The notes below the pieces were generated by a model that was not told where the DNA came from, did no database searches, and was given only the letters and a program-made list of their open reading frames with translations. A stretch of DNA of 64,000 nt from Planktothricoides sp. SR001 (lineage in GTDB: Bacteria; Cyanobacteriota; Cyanobacteriia; Cyanobacteriales; Laspinemataceae), in the NCBI RefSeq assembly GCF_001276715.1, contig NZ_LIUQ01000039.1:1-64000 (forward strand). Reading direction: 5' to 3'. Positions 25,756 through 34,791 of this stretch are shown here, one piece after another; the first letter of the stretch is position 1, and every line of letters starts with the position of its first letter. A program made the position numbers and the translations under genes.

Positions 25756-28700
25756 ATGGCGAGAAACAAATTCCTAACCACAATCGCAGGTCTCCTGACT
25801 AATTTTTCTAATCGTCGCAAATCCCAAATTAATCCGCCAACATCTGAAGGATATGTTCACCGTCAGAAAAGCGATGGTGAAAATGATTTGACTAGGTATT
25901 TGACCAAATACTTAAAGAATTTCCGCAATTTCTACCAATCTTTGCTGCCCTCAGCCGAAAGGCAAAACCGTCAAAACTCTTCACGACGGTGGCGCCGATT
26001 GATGCAGCATAAGTTGGGCAAAAGTTTTATTAATTTGCTGCAAACCATTGGTCAATTGGGGCGCTATTTGAGCGTTCCAGCTTTTTATCGTCTGTGGCGC
26101 AACTTTTTTGTCGCTTATCGTCAACGCACCCAAGCGGGTTTTGTCCTCCCCGTCACCATGCTGATGGTTGTGGTGATGTTGTTGGTGGTGACATCTTTGA
26201 TGTTTAGAGCATTTCAACGCTCTGAGCAAGTGATTGGGGATTACCAGTTGCAACAAGTCAAGAATACCTCCACCCCGGCGATCGAACGAGCCAAAGCCAA
26301 GATCCAACTGCTGTTGGCTCCTGAAGCAGAAACCGAAGGAGCGTACTATAGTCAGAAATCAGGTATTCCCTCAGAATCGGAAATGGAGGAATTGCTGGCA
26401 GGGGATGCTGCTTACACCTGGACAGGAGAAACCAGACTAACACCGGCTAACCTGGGTATCACCGTAACTCCGGATGGGGGTAAGATTGCGGCTTGGAAAT
26501 TTCAGTCAGACAGTGACGGGGATGGCACCAACGATACCATAACCGCTTATGCCATCTTGGTCAGAAGCGCCCGGAAAGTTGGCAATAAAACCAAAACAAT
26601 AGATCACCGCTTGGCAGAAAGTAATCCCGCAACTCATGAAGTAATTCCTGATAATGATCCTGATAATGACAGAAGTAAATTATTTGTGGTCAGCAATGGT
26701 CCAATTGCTGCGACCAGTTCCGGTAGTACCTCTTGCCAGCCCAAATACCAGTCTGAAACAACCGGTGCCAGCAAGACCGATGCGGAGGGATGGTTCCAAA
26801 TGGGGGGCGGTGATGCCGTACTGAAAAAAAATATTCAAGTTTATGCCGTTAGTTTGCCCATTGACAACAAAGGCAACCTGAGTAATCCAGTAATCTCTAC
26901 AGCCCAATACCAGCAAGACCGCAGTGCCGACCGTGGGAATAAGTGGGGGGCTTGGTTCCGGACTGATATCGAAATCAACCCTGCGGCTAATTTTGATTGG
27001 AATGGCGCAATTCATACGGAAGGCAGTTTGTATATCATGGGTCAGAAAGATTTTAACGGGAAGTTAATTAGCGAGAAGGAATCTTGTTTCCTCAATCCCA
27101 AGCAAAATTCAGACATTACCATTGGTGGCCATTTGGTCAATTCTGAAATGACCAGAAATCAAACGTCTAGTGGAGCAGTCAAGTTTGAACTCTATCCTGA
27201 TGCAAATCTCTTTCCCGTGACTAATGCCACTGACTCATCGAAGTACACGGGCAGTCCCATCGATCTTTCTATTAATCCTCAAGCAGTTCTGTTGCAAAAC
27301 AAGTCAGTGGCGCGGGGGGGCGAAGGATTTTGGGAAAACCAGGTAAATTCGAGTTGGGTCAATAGTGATTTAGCCACTAAACGAGTTTCGATTTTACAAA
27401 GTGGTCAAGCGCCTCCGTATATTGATGATACTTATCGCGCCGATAACCGCTATGGGCCAAAAGTGGGCTACAGCAGCAAGGTGACAACTCCAGAATGTGT
27501 CCTGGGTAAGGCTGTGGGTGGCAGCGGCTGCAATACTGTTACTCCCAGTGTCGAGCAGGTGATTCGCAATGAACCACCGGATCCTGTGCTGCAACCGGAT
27601 GATTATGGCTTGGATGGCTACTGGGAACGCCGCGCCAGAGGTCAAGGCACTCGAATTATTGTGGGACAGCGCCTGGAGTTGGGGAATGCTTTTGGTTGGG
27701 TACAAGATTTGTCAAGTCCCCCAAACGACATAATTACCGAGACTGAAGATAAAAAACGTGGGGATGATCCCCTGAATCCGCCCAGGAATCCGATCGCCAA
27801 CACAAATATGAATAGTCGGCGGCATGAACTGCGCCAACGTCGGACGCAGTATGACAACTTGGCAGCCGTCCAATCTACTTTGGTCTATCACTACACCGAT
27901 ACAAGCAAAGGTTATGACCCGGTGGCGGCGGTGGCGACGACGGTTCACCCCGGAACAGAGAATACACTCAAAGAAAGCGCGAAGTTTGAAACCATTGCTT
28001 TTAAAGACAAGACTGGAACAGAACAAAAACCCATTGCGATCGACTTTTTTAATGGATATGGCACGAATGGCTGGGAATTTGCACCGCCAACTGTCACCAG
28101 CACCAGTCTGTCGTCTACCGCCCCTTTGGGCAAAGCATTAAGAAATTTGGCCTATTTTGCGGGCGACCCAGATGGAGCATTTCCACCCAAACAAGAGGCG
28201 GGTAAAGTGCATCCTTTACCCCAGTTAACTATGTGGGGGAATTTTTCCAATCTCCGGCGAATTTTTGATCAAAATACCAGTATTACTTTGCCCAAAGCGG
28301 GAACGCCTGGTAATATTAGCCTTGCGGATTTAACCACCCTGCAAACCGCATCCGCAAATTTAGGAATGTTGGCTTATAACATTGATTATTTGCAAAGTTA
28401 TGACTATGCAAATAATCAAACCTATGGTTTAGGTGGCGGTATAGCAAAGCTAGGTGAGGCTCTTTGGAAGTTACAAGATCAGAATTCTACGAATGGTGAG
28501 GTGATCGATATTCCCTCGCCAGCGGCAATCAATTATAATCTACCTCCTGATGCTTATATCGCAGCCCTAGAAAGAGAGAAAACTAAGCTAAACATTACCG
28601 ATGATGTGATTAAACTTGCTCGGTTGGTGATGACTAAGGAGCAAGTAGAACGCGATCGCACCTATGGGTTTAAACATAGTGACGCCAATCATCCTGAGAA

Positions 28701-30627
28701 TCAAAAAGTCACTGGAATTAATCCCTACAAGCTTAGTTTAGTTGACAATCCGAGCCTATTTTATAATCAAACTGTAAACATTGCCTGTGATGTCACCAAC
28801 TCCTCTACTGGCAACAACTTTTTTGGCATCGGCAAACCAACCATAAAGACTCAAGAACAGCAATTTATCGGCCTCTCTCGCCTTTGCTCCAATAAGCCTA
28901 AATTCCCATCCTTGTACTATATTTTCCCGAAAGTGAACCACGGTCACGCGGGAACAGGCGACCATGCACAACCAAATGACGAACCTTATATTAGGGATGC
29001 TGACATCACCACTATTAATAGTGGAAATGACCGATACAAAGCCTTAGATAATGCCGATATCGCTACCATTAAGATTAACCCGAAAAAGGCGGATCTGACC
29101 GATTGGGTTCTGCCTCAGAGTACCATAACTTTCACGAAGATTGAGGAGAGTCAGGCAGCACCAAACAATAGTCAGAGAGAAGTGATTCAAATTGTTAACG
29201 GTACAAACTCTACAAACCGCCGGGTAGCGATTAAAGATTCTGCCTTATTCAATGGTCGGGAAGAAATGAATGTGCGGGTACTCAACCTGGACGTGGATAT
29301 GTTGCGGTCTGTTTCGCCCCCGAACGACAACACTGAAACTTGGCTCCCCAAGAGTGGGATTATGTATGTGTTCCGGGAAGATGCCGTCCGGGAAGATGCG
29401 ATCGCCCGTCCAGGAGGATCGCAAATGAATGCTTCTACTCCCACAGACCCGACATTAGACGCCAATGGCATGAGTACCAAGGCGATCGACTACTACGCCG
29501 ATCCGGATCGCCGTCCTTATGGCTTCCGCTTGAAAAATGGCCAAGACCTCCGACGTAAACCCGGTGGATCGCTGAATAAGTCAATTCTCCGAGGCTTAAC
29601 TCTAGTCTCCGACAACCCAGTGTACATCCAGGGTGATTTTAACCTGCATACCTCCAACGGCAGTGACACCCTTACAGAGTTGACGGGTCTGTCAACAAAA
29701 CGTGTCGTAGACTCCAACTTTGCCAACCCAGAGGTGGACTATTGGCGACCGACAGAAGTTCTTGGAGATGCGATTACTGTCATTTCTAATAACTTCTGTG
29801 ATGGCAGCATTCAAGAAGGGTATTTAAACACTGGCCCGATGACCACTGTCATTGACGATGCTAATACTCAGAAGAAGTATGGTTGCCTAAACAATACACC
29901 CCAACGGACTTCATACTCCAACCAAAATCGCCCACGCCCAACAGTGCAATTATTCCCACAAAATTCCATTAGTACCCAATCTTGGGTGTTATCAAATCCC
30001 TGGGAAGCTCATCCAACCACCAGCAATTCTCCAAAATCTCCCATTGTGATTAACTGGAATGGTGAAGTTTTAATTACTGACAGGGTGACAAGCACCACCG
30101 GCCCCTATATCAAAAATCAGAAAGCATATGACCAGCAATATAATGCCTTTAGCGCTCGTGACTTTAATGCATCCAGCAGCTACATAGGCAGAGCGATCGA
30201 CACGAAAGCAAATCTCACCATGGTTAATGGCGTGGTTCCGGCACAAACTAACCAAGGAAATGGCGGTTTAATTAACTTTCCCCGAATGCTGGAAAACTGG
30301 CGTGTAGATGGAGGAAGTCAAGATAAAACCCTGACAATTCGTGGGTCATTCATGCAATTAAACTTTAGTCAATATGCCACAGGGCCATTTGATCAAGACG
30401 CCTGGGAACCGGGAATCGCCTCGGATAGCAACGAACGCATTTTCTATTACCTCCGACCTAACCGGGTTTGGGGTTACGATGTGGGTTTGCAGTACCTTCC
30501 CGCCGGTCCGGTTGCTCGACGGATCCTCGTTCCCGGTAATGAACGCAGTGAATTTTACCGGGAACCGAAAGGGGATGACCCATACATTTGCCTACTCAGA
30601 ACCGCCCTTGGTTTTGCTTGTAATTAA
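25756..30627 (+). CDS. hpsA: Hormogonium polysaccharide biosynthesis protein HpsA
   Basis: A 1623-residue surface/secretion protein of filamentous cyanobacteria needed for slime polysaccharide export and gliding (known from Nostoc punctiforme hps work). After a 125-residue basic N-terminal region comes a prepilin-like hydrophobic segment QAGFVLPVTMLMVVVMLLVV (about 127-150). Then follows a long extracellular part, rich in Asn/Thr/Pro, with HpsA-type segments (KNTSTPAIERAKAKIQLLL; WFRTDIEINPAANFDWNGAI; NPVYIQGDFNLHTSNG). Near the C-terminus QLNFSQYATGPFDQDAWEP resembles the PilX/PilY-like part of the family. A GAGGAG Shine-Dalgarno fixes the start. hpsB follows after 12 bp, so they form an operon. 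Confidence 0.9.
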   Translation: MARNKFLTTIAGLLTNFSNRRKSQINPPTSEGYVHRQKSDGENDLTRYLTKYLKNFRNFYQSLLPSAERQNRQNSSRRWRRLMQHKLGKSFINLLQTIGQLGRYLSVPAFYRLWRNFFVAYRQRTQAGFVLPVTMLMVVVMLLVVTSLMFRAFQRSEQVIGDYQLQQVKNTSTPAIERAKAKIQLLLAPEAETEGAYYSQKSGIPSESEMEELLAGDAAYTWTGETRLTPANLGITVTPDGGKIAAWKFQSDSDGDGTNDTITAYAILVRSARKVGNKTKTIDHRLAESNPATHEVIPDNDPDNDRSKLFVVSNGPIAATSSGSTSCQPKYQSETTGASKTDAEGWFQMGGGDAVLKKNIQVYAVSLPIDNKGNLSNPVISTAQYQQDRSADRGNKWGAWFRTDIEINPAANFDWNGAIHTEGSLYIMGQKDFNGKLISEKESCFLNPKQNSDITIGGHLVNSEMTRNQTSSGAVKFELYPDANLFPVTNATDSSKYTGSPIDLSINPQAVLLQNKSVARGGEGFWENQVNSSWVNSDLATKRVSILQSGQAPPYIDDTYRADNRYGPKVGYSSKVTTPECVLGKAVGGSGCNTVTPSVEQVIRNEPPDPVLQPDDYGLDGYWERRARGQGTRIIVGQRLELGNAFGWVQDLSSPPNDIITETEDKKRGDDPLNPPRNPIANTNMNSRRHELRQRRTQYDNLAAVQSTLVYHYTDTSKGYDPVAAVATTVHPGTENTLKESAKFETIAFKDKTGTEQKPIAIDFFNGYGTNGWEFAPPTVTSTSLSSTAPLGKALRNLAYFAGDPDGAFPPKQEAGKVHPLPQLTMWGNFSNLRRIFDQNTSITLPKAGTPGNISLADLTTLQTASANLGMLAYNIDYLQSYDYANNQTYGLGGGIAKLGEALWKLQDQNSTNGEVIDIPSPAAINYNLPPDAYIAALEREKTKLNITDDVIKLARLVMTKEQVERDRTYGFKHSDANHPENQKVTGINPYKLSLVDNPSLFYNQTVNIACDVTNSSTGNNFFGIGKPTIKTQEQQFIGLSRLCSNKPKFPSLYYIFPKVNHGHAGTGDHAQPNDEPYIRDADITTINSGNDRYKALDNADIATIKINPKKADLTDWVLPQSTITFTKIEESQAAPNNSQREVIQIVNGTNSTNRRVAIKDSALFNGREEMNVRVLNLDVDMLRSVSPPNDNTETWLPKSGIMYVFREDAVREDAIARPGGSQMNASTPTDPTLDANGMSTKAIDYYADPDRRPYGFRLKNGQDLRRKPGGSLNKSILRGLTLVSDNPVYIQGDFNLHTSNGSDTLTELTGLSTKRVVDSNFANPEVDYWRPTEVLGDAITVISNNFCDGSIQEGYLNTGPMTTVIDDANTQKKYGCLNNTPQRTSYSNQNRPRPTVQLFPQNSISTQSWVLSNPWEAHPTTSNSPKSPIVINWNGEVLITDRVTSTTGPYIKNQKAYDQQYNAFSARDFNASSSYIGRAIDTKANLTMVNGVVPAQTNQGNGGLINFPRMLENWRVDGGSQDKTLTIRGSFMQLNFSQYATGPFDQDAWEPGIASDSNERIFYYLRPNRVWGYDVGLQYLPAGPVARRILVPGNERSEFYREPKGDDPYICLLRTALGFACN

Positions 30628-30639
30628 TAGGAGGGCCAA

Positions 30640-31374
30640 ATGTGCTTCCAGATGCACCGCTTAACCATCAAAAAAACCGGGTTTCTGCTGTTTGTTTCAA
30701 AAGTTATCTGTTTATCGCGAAAAAGAAACCCGGCTTCTTCTGAAAAAGGACTTACCCTCGTGGAATGCTTGGCGGCAATTGTGATCTTTGGTCTGTCCAT
30801 TACCGCCATCACTTCACCCATCATGTTGGCCATGGCCACTCGTGTCCGGGCATACCGAGTACAACAGGCCATGCAAATTGCCCAAGGAGAAATCGATCGC
30901 GTCCGACTGATTCTCGAACGGGGGGATTTATCTCTCGCCCAACTAACCCCCTTGCTGCCGCCGAATGCGGGGGGTGGGGAAGCCGCAGCATTCGGGGCAC
31001 CGACTGCCGAGGATACAGCCTGTAAAACCACCGCCAGCACCCCCAAACCAACGGCCAGCAACTCTAATCAATGGTGCCGAGTCACCCTGAAAAATGAGGA
31101 GTTTGCTGTGCAGACATTCCGTACCAAAACTACAGCATTAAAGGACATTTCACCAGACAGCAAAAGCCAAACCCCCATTGGCTTGATGATGGGGGTCCGG
31201 GTTTACCCCATTGCCGCCATAAATAGCAAACAAGCCCTAAGCAAAGAACCCATGTCTCTCGGATTTTCCGCCATCACCACCTCCAGCGCTGCCCCCCTGG
31301 TGGCCATTTACACTCCAATAGTTCGGAGTGATTTGGATGAGTCTGCCGAAGTTTACAAAGCGCTTTTAAAGTAA
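30640..31374 (+). CDS. hpsB: Pseudopilin HpsB
   Basis: A 244-residue type IV pilin-like protein of the hps system. The prepilin peptidase site is EKG|LTLVECLAAIVIFGLSIT at residue 37. The class III leader is 37 residues and is encoded largely by an interspersed palindrome (see 30671-30742), giving KKTGFLLF...RNPASS. The body shows the pseudopilin alpha-spine (PIMLAMATRVRAYRVQQAMQ) and a Cys-pair globular head. A strong AGGAGG Shine-Dalgarno 5 bases before ATG fixes the start, so the repeat really is translated. It is co-transcribed with hpsA (12-bp gap). It likely helps export slime polysaccharide. Confidence 0.85.
   Translation: MCFQMHRLTIKKTGFLLFVSKVICLSRKRNPASSEKGLTLVECLAAIVIFGLSITAITSPIMLAMATRVRAYRVQQAMQIAQGEIDRVRLILERGDLSLAQLTPLLPPNAGGGEAAAFGAPTAEDTACKTTASTPKPTASNSNQWCRVTLKNEEFAVQTFRTKTTALKDISPDSKSQTPIGLMMGVRVYPIAAINSKQALSKEPMSLGFSAITTSSAAPLVAIYTPIVRSDLDESAEVYKALLK
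30671..30742 (+). repeat. Palindromic repeat inside hpsB leader
   Basis: Left arm AACCGGGTTTCT (to 30686) and right arm AGAAACCCGGCTTCTTCT (from 30724) enclose about 37 nt. This is the same AGAAACC/CGGGTTTCT family that is intergenic elsewhere in the window, here read in frame as the prepilin leader. Confidence 0.75.
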
Positions 31375-31486
31375 GTTACTGGTTGCTGGTTATTGGTTAT
31401 TTGTTATTCATAATTGAGCAAGACAAACAACAAATAACCAACAACAAATAACCAACAACTAACAACAAATAACAAAGATAAGAATT
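31375..31486. repeat. Inverted TTGGTTATTTGTT repeats between hpsB and hpsC
   Basis: TTGGTTATTTGTT near 31393 and its complement AACAAATAACCAA, repeated near 31420-31455, can form a long AT-rich hairpin. No gene. Confidence 0.6.
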
Positions 31487-32554
31487 ATGAGTAAATTAAA
31501 TCATATTCAAATTATTTACAAAAGATGTCGATCCTATCTAAGTCAAACCAAAGATAGCGGATTTACCCTGCTCGAAGTATTAATGGCGATCACGGTTTCT
31601 AGTGTCGTTGTCTATGCCATGCTTTCCTTAGTGGTCAGCTTATTGGAAACAGAAAAAAGAGAAACCGCCAAAACCCAAACTCAAATCGAAATCGGCCAAG
31701 CGATCGATTACATTGCTTCAGAAATTGAACAAGCCGCTTATATTTATGAAAGCTCATGCTTAGGCGGTGGGAGACAGTCTGATGGAAATCCCGTCAATGG
31801 AGATGAATCTTGTCCAGGATTAAGCAATATTATTACATTTCCCTCTGGGTTGACTCCTGTCCTGGCTTTTTGGAAATTAGAAGCCGTTCCTTATAATACT
31901 GCCACTAACAGCAATGAAGCATTGCCTGTATCATGTTTAAATATGCCTACTACGCCTATTAATTTACAAGAAGAATGTTATGGCATAAAAAATAGTCGAA
32001 GTAGCTACACCTTGGTCGTCTATGGACTCCGAACTGACACTAATGATACTTGGGATGGCCCAGCCAGAATCACCCGCTATCAAATGCGGAAATATAAAAC
32101 CGATGATTTAAAAAATTTAACCAAAACCGCTGAATATCTCATCAATAACCAAGACCCGGAAACTACAACATTTCAAAAATGGCCTTGTACTAACTCACCT
32201 TGTTCCCCCAAAAAAATTACTCAATACAACGATGATGTACTCGTAGACTTAATCGATGACGATAAGAATCAAAGTACCGGAGGAACTCAGGCCATTTGTG
32301 ATCAAAATAAATATGTGAACACTACATATAGCCTCAGTCCGGCTGCAAATACCCCTGATGGTTTCTACGCTTGTGTTTCCAGTCCCGGTGGTTCCGGTGG
32401 TTATCAAGATGCCGTAATCTTTATGCGGGGCAATGCCGCCGCCCGCGCTGGAGAAGAACCCAAGTCACAAAACCCTGCTTATTTACCAAGCATCAGCAGA
32501 CGAGTCAAAGCGGGTACTTTATTAAACCGAACACCACCAGAGCCTTCAGAATAA
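31487..32554 (+). CDS. hpsC: Pseudopilin HpsC
   Basis: A 355-residue pilin-like protein. Leader of 25 residues with cleavage at KDSG|FTLLEVLMAITVSSVVVYA, then an alpha-helical spine (LSLVVSLLETEKRETAKTQT) and a large Cys-containing head (SSCLGGG, DESCPGLSN, WPCTNSPCSPKK). This size and architecture match the HpsC pseudopilin that follows hpsB in gliding cyanobacteria. It probably forms part of a pseudopilus with HpsA and HpsB, made in the inner membrane and processed by the PilD peptidase. It is separated from hpsB by a 112-bp repeat-filled gap. Confidence 0.8.
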   Translation: MSKLNHIQIIYKRCRSYLSQTKDSGFTLLEVLMAITVSSVVVYAMLSLVVSLLETEKRETAKTQTQIEIGQAIDYIASEIEQAAYIYESSCLGGGRQSDGNPVNGDESCPGLSNIITFPSGLTPVLAFWKLEAVPYNTATNSNEALPVSCLNMPTTPINLQEECYGIKNSRSSYTLVVYGLRTDTNDTWDGPARITRYQMRKYKTDDLKNLTKTAEYLINNQDPETTTFQKWPCTNSPCSPKKITQYNDDVLVDLIDDDKNQSTGGTQAICDQNKYVNTTYSLSPAANTPDGFYACVSSPGGSGGYQDAVIFMRGNAAARAGEEPKSQNPAYLPSISRRVKAGTLLNRTPPEPSE

Positions 32555-32776
32555 TTAATATGGTTATTGGTTATTTGTTATTTGTCCTTGGTCATTTGTT
32601 CTTGGCCATTTGTCCTTGGTCATTTGTCCAACAAACAACCCCCCCAACCCCCCCTCAAAGGGCGGGCAACAACCAACAACATGCATAATCCCTACCCAAC
32701 AACAAACAACCAAAGAATCCCTACCCAATAACAAAAGAATCCCTACCCAATAACAAAAGAATCCCTACCCAATACT
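32555..32776. repeat. Repeat array left of pseudopilin (GAATCCCTACCCA orientation)
   Basis: Begins with TTATTTGTCCTTGGTCATTTG repeats (32573-32630), then four copies of GAATCCCTACCCAATAACAA (32687-32776). The array reaches the next start codon. It is in the opposite orientation to the array on the other side of that gene (33343-33406). No gene. Confidence 0.7.
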
Positions 32777-33325
32777 ATGATTAATCTACCAACTAGGAAA
32801 AATTGGCTGAAGCACCACTCTAATACATCTGGCTTTACCCTATTAGAGTTATTAGTGGTCGTACTCATGATCGGAATTCTGGCTGCCCTGGGAATTCCCA
32901 GTTGGATCTCCCTAGTCAACAATAACAAAATTAGTAATGCTCAATCAGAAGTATTCCAAGCCATGCGGGATGCCCAAAGCAAAGCCAAGGTGAGAAAGAC
33001 TACTTGGGAAGCGCGGTTTAAAAATGGCCAAAATGCCAATGGTAACCCTGCGATCCAGTGGTCAGTGAACTCAGCCAGTGGTAGCCCAATATGGCGAACT
33101 ATTAGTAGTCCAGGAGTTCAAGTCGATACAGCACTGACAGATATGAATAAAATTGGCGAGTCATGGTCAGTCCAATTTGACTACAAAGGTGAAGTCAAGG
33201 TTACTGATCAAGGTAAAAAAATTACTGTAGTTATTGGCAATGGCGGTGGGCGGAAAAAATGTGTTTTTGTCAAGACTACTTTGGGCGCACTGAAAACCGC
33301 TGAGGGAGATAAGTGTAACAATTAG
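32777..33325 (+). CDS. GspH/FimT-like pseudopilin 1
   Basis: A 182-residue minor pilin. Short class III leader (MINLPTRKNWLKHHSNTSG) cut before FTLLELLVVVLMIGILAALG, then IPSWISLVNNNKISNAQSEV. This is typical of GspH/FimT minor pilins that prime pilus assembly. The head ends with GGGRKKCVFVKTTLGALKTA, a C-terminal pattern shared with the next pseudopilin (RCVFVSTLLGALRQG), so the two are paralogues. It is part of the hps-associated pseudopilus block. Flanked by inverted repeat arrays on both sides. Confidence 0.85.
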   Translation: MINLPTRKNWLKHHSNTSGFTLLELLVVVLMIGILAALGIPSWISLVNNNKISNAQSEVFQAMRDAQSKAKVRKTTWEARFKNGQNANGNPAIQWSVNSASGSPIWRTISSPGVQVDTALTDMNKIGESWSVQFDYKGEVKVTDQGKKITVVIGNGGGRKKCVFVKTTLGALKTAEGDKCNN

Positions 33326-33342
33326 CTATTAGTTATTGGTTG

Positions 33343-33406
33343 TTGGGTAGGGATTCTTTGGGTAGGGATTCTTTGGGTAGGGATTCTTTGGGTAGGGATT
33401 CTTTGG
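33343..33406 (+). repeat. 15-bp tandem repeat GGGTAGGGATTCTTT
   Basis: Four perfect copies in a row right after the first GspH-like gene. More copies follow the second one (34408-34560), and inverted copies precede the first (32687-32776). Confidence 0.9.
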
Positions 33407-33559
33407 TTATTGGTATTGCAACAGTGGGAACGAATACAGTGGCTTGGAATGGTAAAGAGGGCAATGGAAATGATGTTCAGCCAAGTGTTCTGGGCTATCG
33501 AGTCCAAGTAAAATACGGGGAAGTTCATTTTCCCTTGATTGATCCAGAGTCAAGTAATT

Positions 33560-34375
33560 ATGTCTGATTTAACTAAACCATCAGAAAAGTTGCATTTACT
33601 GCGGCATTTAGCGGATTATCCCCCCTCGCTCCCCTTTGAAAGGGGGGAAAGATTAGGGAAAGTTTTCCGGTTAAGAAAAGCCGGAAAAATTTCTGATTCA
33701 GGATTTACCGATCGCCCAGATCGATGTAGGGGTGATTCGCGAATCACAGAAACCGGGTTTCTTCTTCGCATCCCACAGTTAACTGCTGATATTCATAGCA
33801 GAAACCCGGTTTCTTCTTGGAGAAATGCGAGCAATGCTAGAAATGGAGCGAATAATTTTCTTCCGTCCAGTGGCTTTACGCTTCTAGAGCTTTTGCTGGT
33901 GGTTTTTATTATCAGTCTTTTAGGCGCGATCGCGATTCCTAGTTGGCTATCATTGCTAAATACTACTCGAGTGAATAATGCTCAGAGTACCTTATATTCA
34001 GCAATGCTCCAAGCCAAGAGCAAAGCCACCGAACAAAAAGTGATTTATCAAGTCAGTTTTCGAGAGCAAAATAATACTGCACAATGGGCGGTTCATCCAG
34101 TGACGATAAACCCATTGGATGCGGGTTGGCATGATTTAAATCCCTCAGTAAAAATTGATGCAGCGGAGACGACTTTGTATAAGCATCCTGCCACAGGAGT
34201 TTGGCGAGTACAGTTTAATCATAAAGGTCATGCCAATGGTCAGTTAGGCAGAGTCACGGTGGCGCTGCGGGATAGTGGCAAGAAAAAACGGTGCGTTTTT
34301 GTGTCTACTTTGTTGGGGGCTTTGCGGCAAGGACAGGAAAATTCTAAGCCCAAAAATGGCCGGTATTGTTATTAG
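33560..34375 (+). CDS. GspH/FimT-like pseudopilin 2 with 105-residue leader
   Basis: Paralogue of the preceding pseudopilin: cleavage at PSSG|FTLLELLLVVFIISLLGAIA, then IPSWLSLLNTTRVNNAQSTL, head ending RCVFVSTLLGALRQG. From ATG 33560 the leader is 105 residues, far beyond the usual 6-40. It is built of translated intergenic repeats: a GGGG/CCCC hairpin (DYPPSLPFERGERLGKV), a GTAGGGG-GATTCGCGAATCAC palindrome (RCRGDSRIT), and an AGAAACCGGGTTTCT pair (ETGFLL...RNPVSS). No ATG, GTG or TTG lies in frame closer to the cleavage site, so either the long leader is real or translation starts unusually. The mature part looks functional. Confidence 0.75.
   Translation: MSDLTKPSEKLHLLRHLADYPPSLPFERGERLGKVFRLRKAGKISDSGFTDRPDRCRGDSRITETGFLLRIPQLTADIHSRNPVSSWRNASNARNGANNFLPSSGFTLLELLLVVFIISLLGAIAIPSWLSLLNTTRVNNAQSTLYSAMLQAKSKATEQKVIYQVSFREQNNTAQWAVHPVTINPLDAGWHDLNPSVKIDAAETTLYKHPATGVWRVQFNHKGHANGQLGRVTVALRDSGKKKRCVFVSTLLGALRQGQENSKPKNGRYCY
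33747..33818 (+). repeat. Palindromic repeat inside pseudopilin 2 leader
   Basis: CAGAAACCGGGTTTCTTCTT and GCAGAAACCCGGTTTCTTCT about 30 nt apart, in frame in the leader. Same family as in the hpsB leader and the array at 45.6-46.3 kb. Confidence 0.8.
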
Positions 34376-34791
34376 GATTAATAGGTGGGGAACTGTTGTT
34401 GGTTGTTGGTGGGTAGGGATTCTTTTGTTGGTTGTTAGGGATTCTTTTGTTGGTTGTTAGTTGTTGGGTAGGGATTCTTTTGTTGGTTGTTAGTTGTTGG
34501 GTAGGGATTCTTTGGGTAGGGATTCTTTGGGTAGGGATTCTTTGGGTAGGGATTCTTTGGTTGTTTGTTGTTTTAGGAAATTGTTGTTTGTTGTTTGTTG
34601 TTTGTTAATGGTTGACTGGTAGGGGCGAATGGCCATTCGCCCCTACAGACTGTTGACTGTTTCCACCCCCGCTCCTCCGCTCCCCTGCTCCTCCGCTCCC
34701 CACACCCCTGGTCAACGATTAACGCAACGCTTCGGGGCAATAGACCGCTAAAATAGAAGCGAATTATCGCTTAGTCGCAAATTGTTGGCCC
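34376..34791. repeat. Repeat arrays and palindrome upstream of gatB
   Basis: 34408-34560 has about eight copies of GGGTAGGGATTCTTT interleaved with TTGTTGGTTGTTAG. 34619-34646 is a perfect 28-bp palindrome (GTAGGGGCGAATGG and its complement). 34655-34700 is C-rich. The gatB promoter must lie within the last 90 bp. No gene seen. Confidence 0.75.

Noticed and set aside
33340-33567. 75-residue gene between the two pseudopilins
   Set aside because: The first part is translated 15-bp repeats. The rest (VAWNGKEGNGNDVQPSVLGY and on) could be a gene remnant, but I cannot place it.
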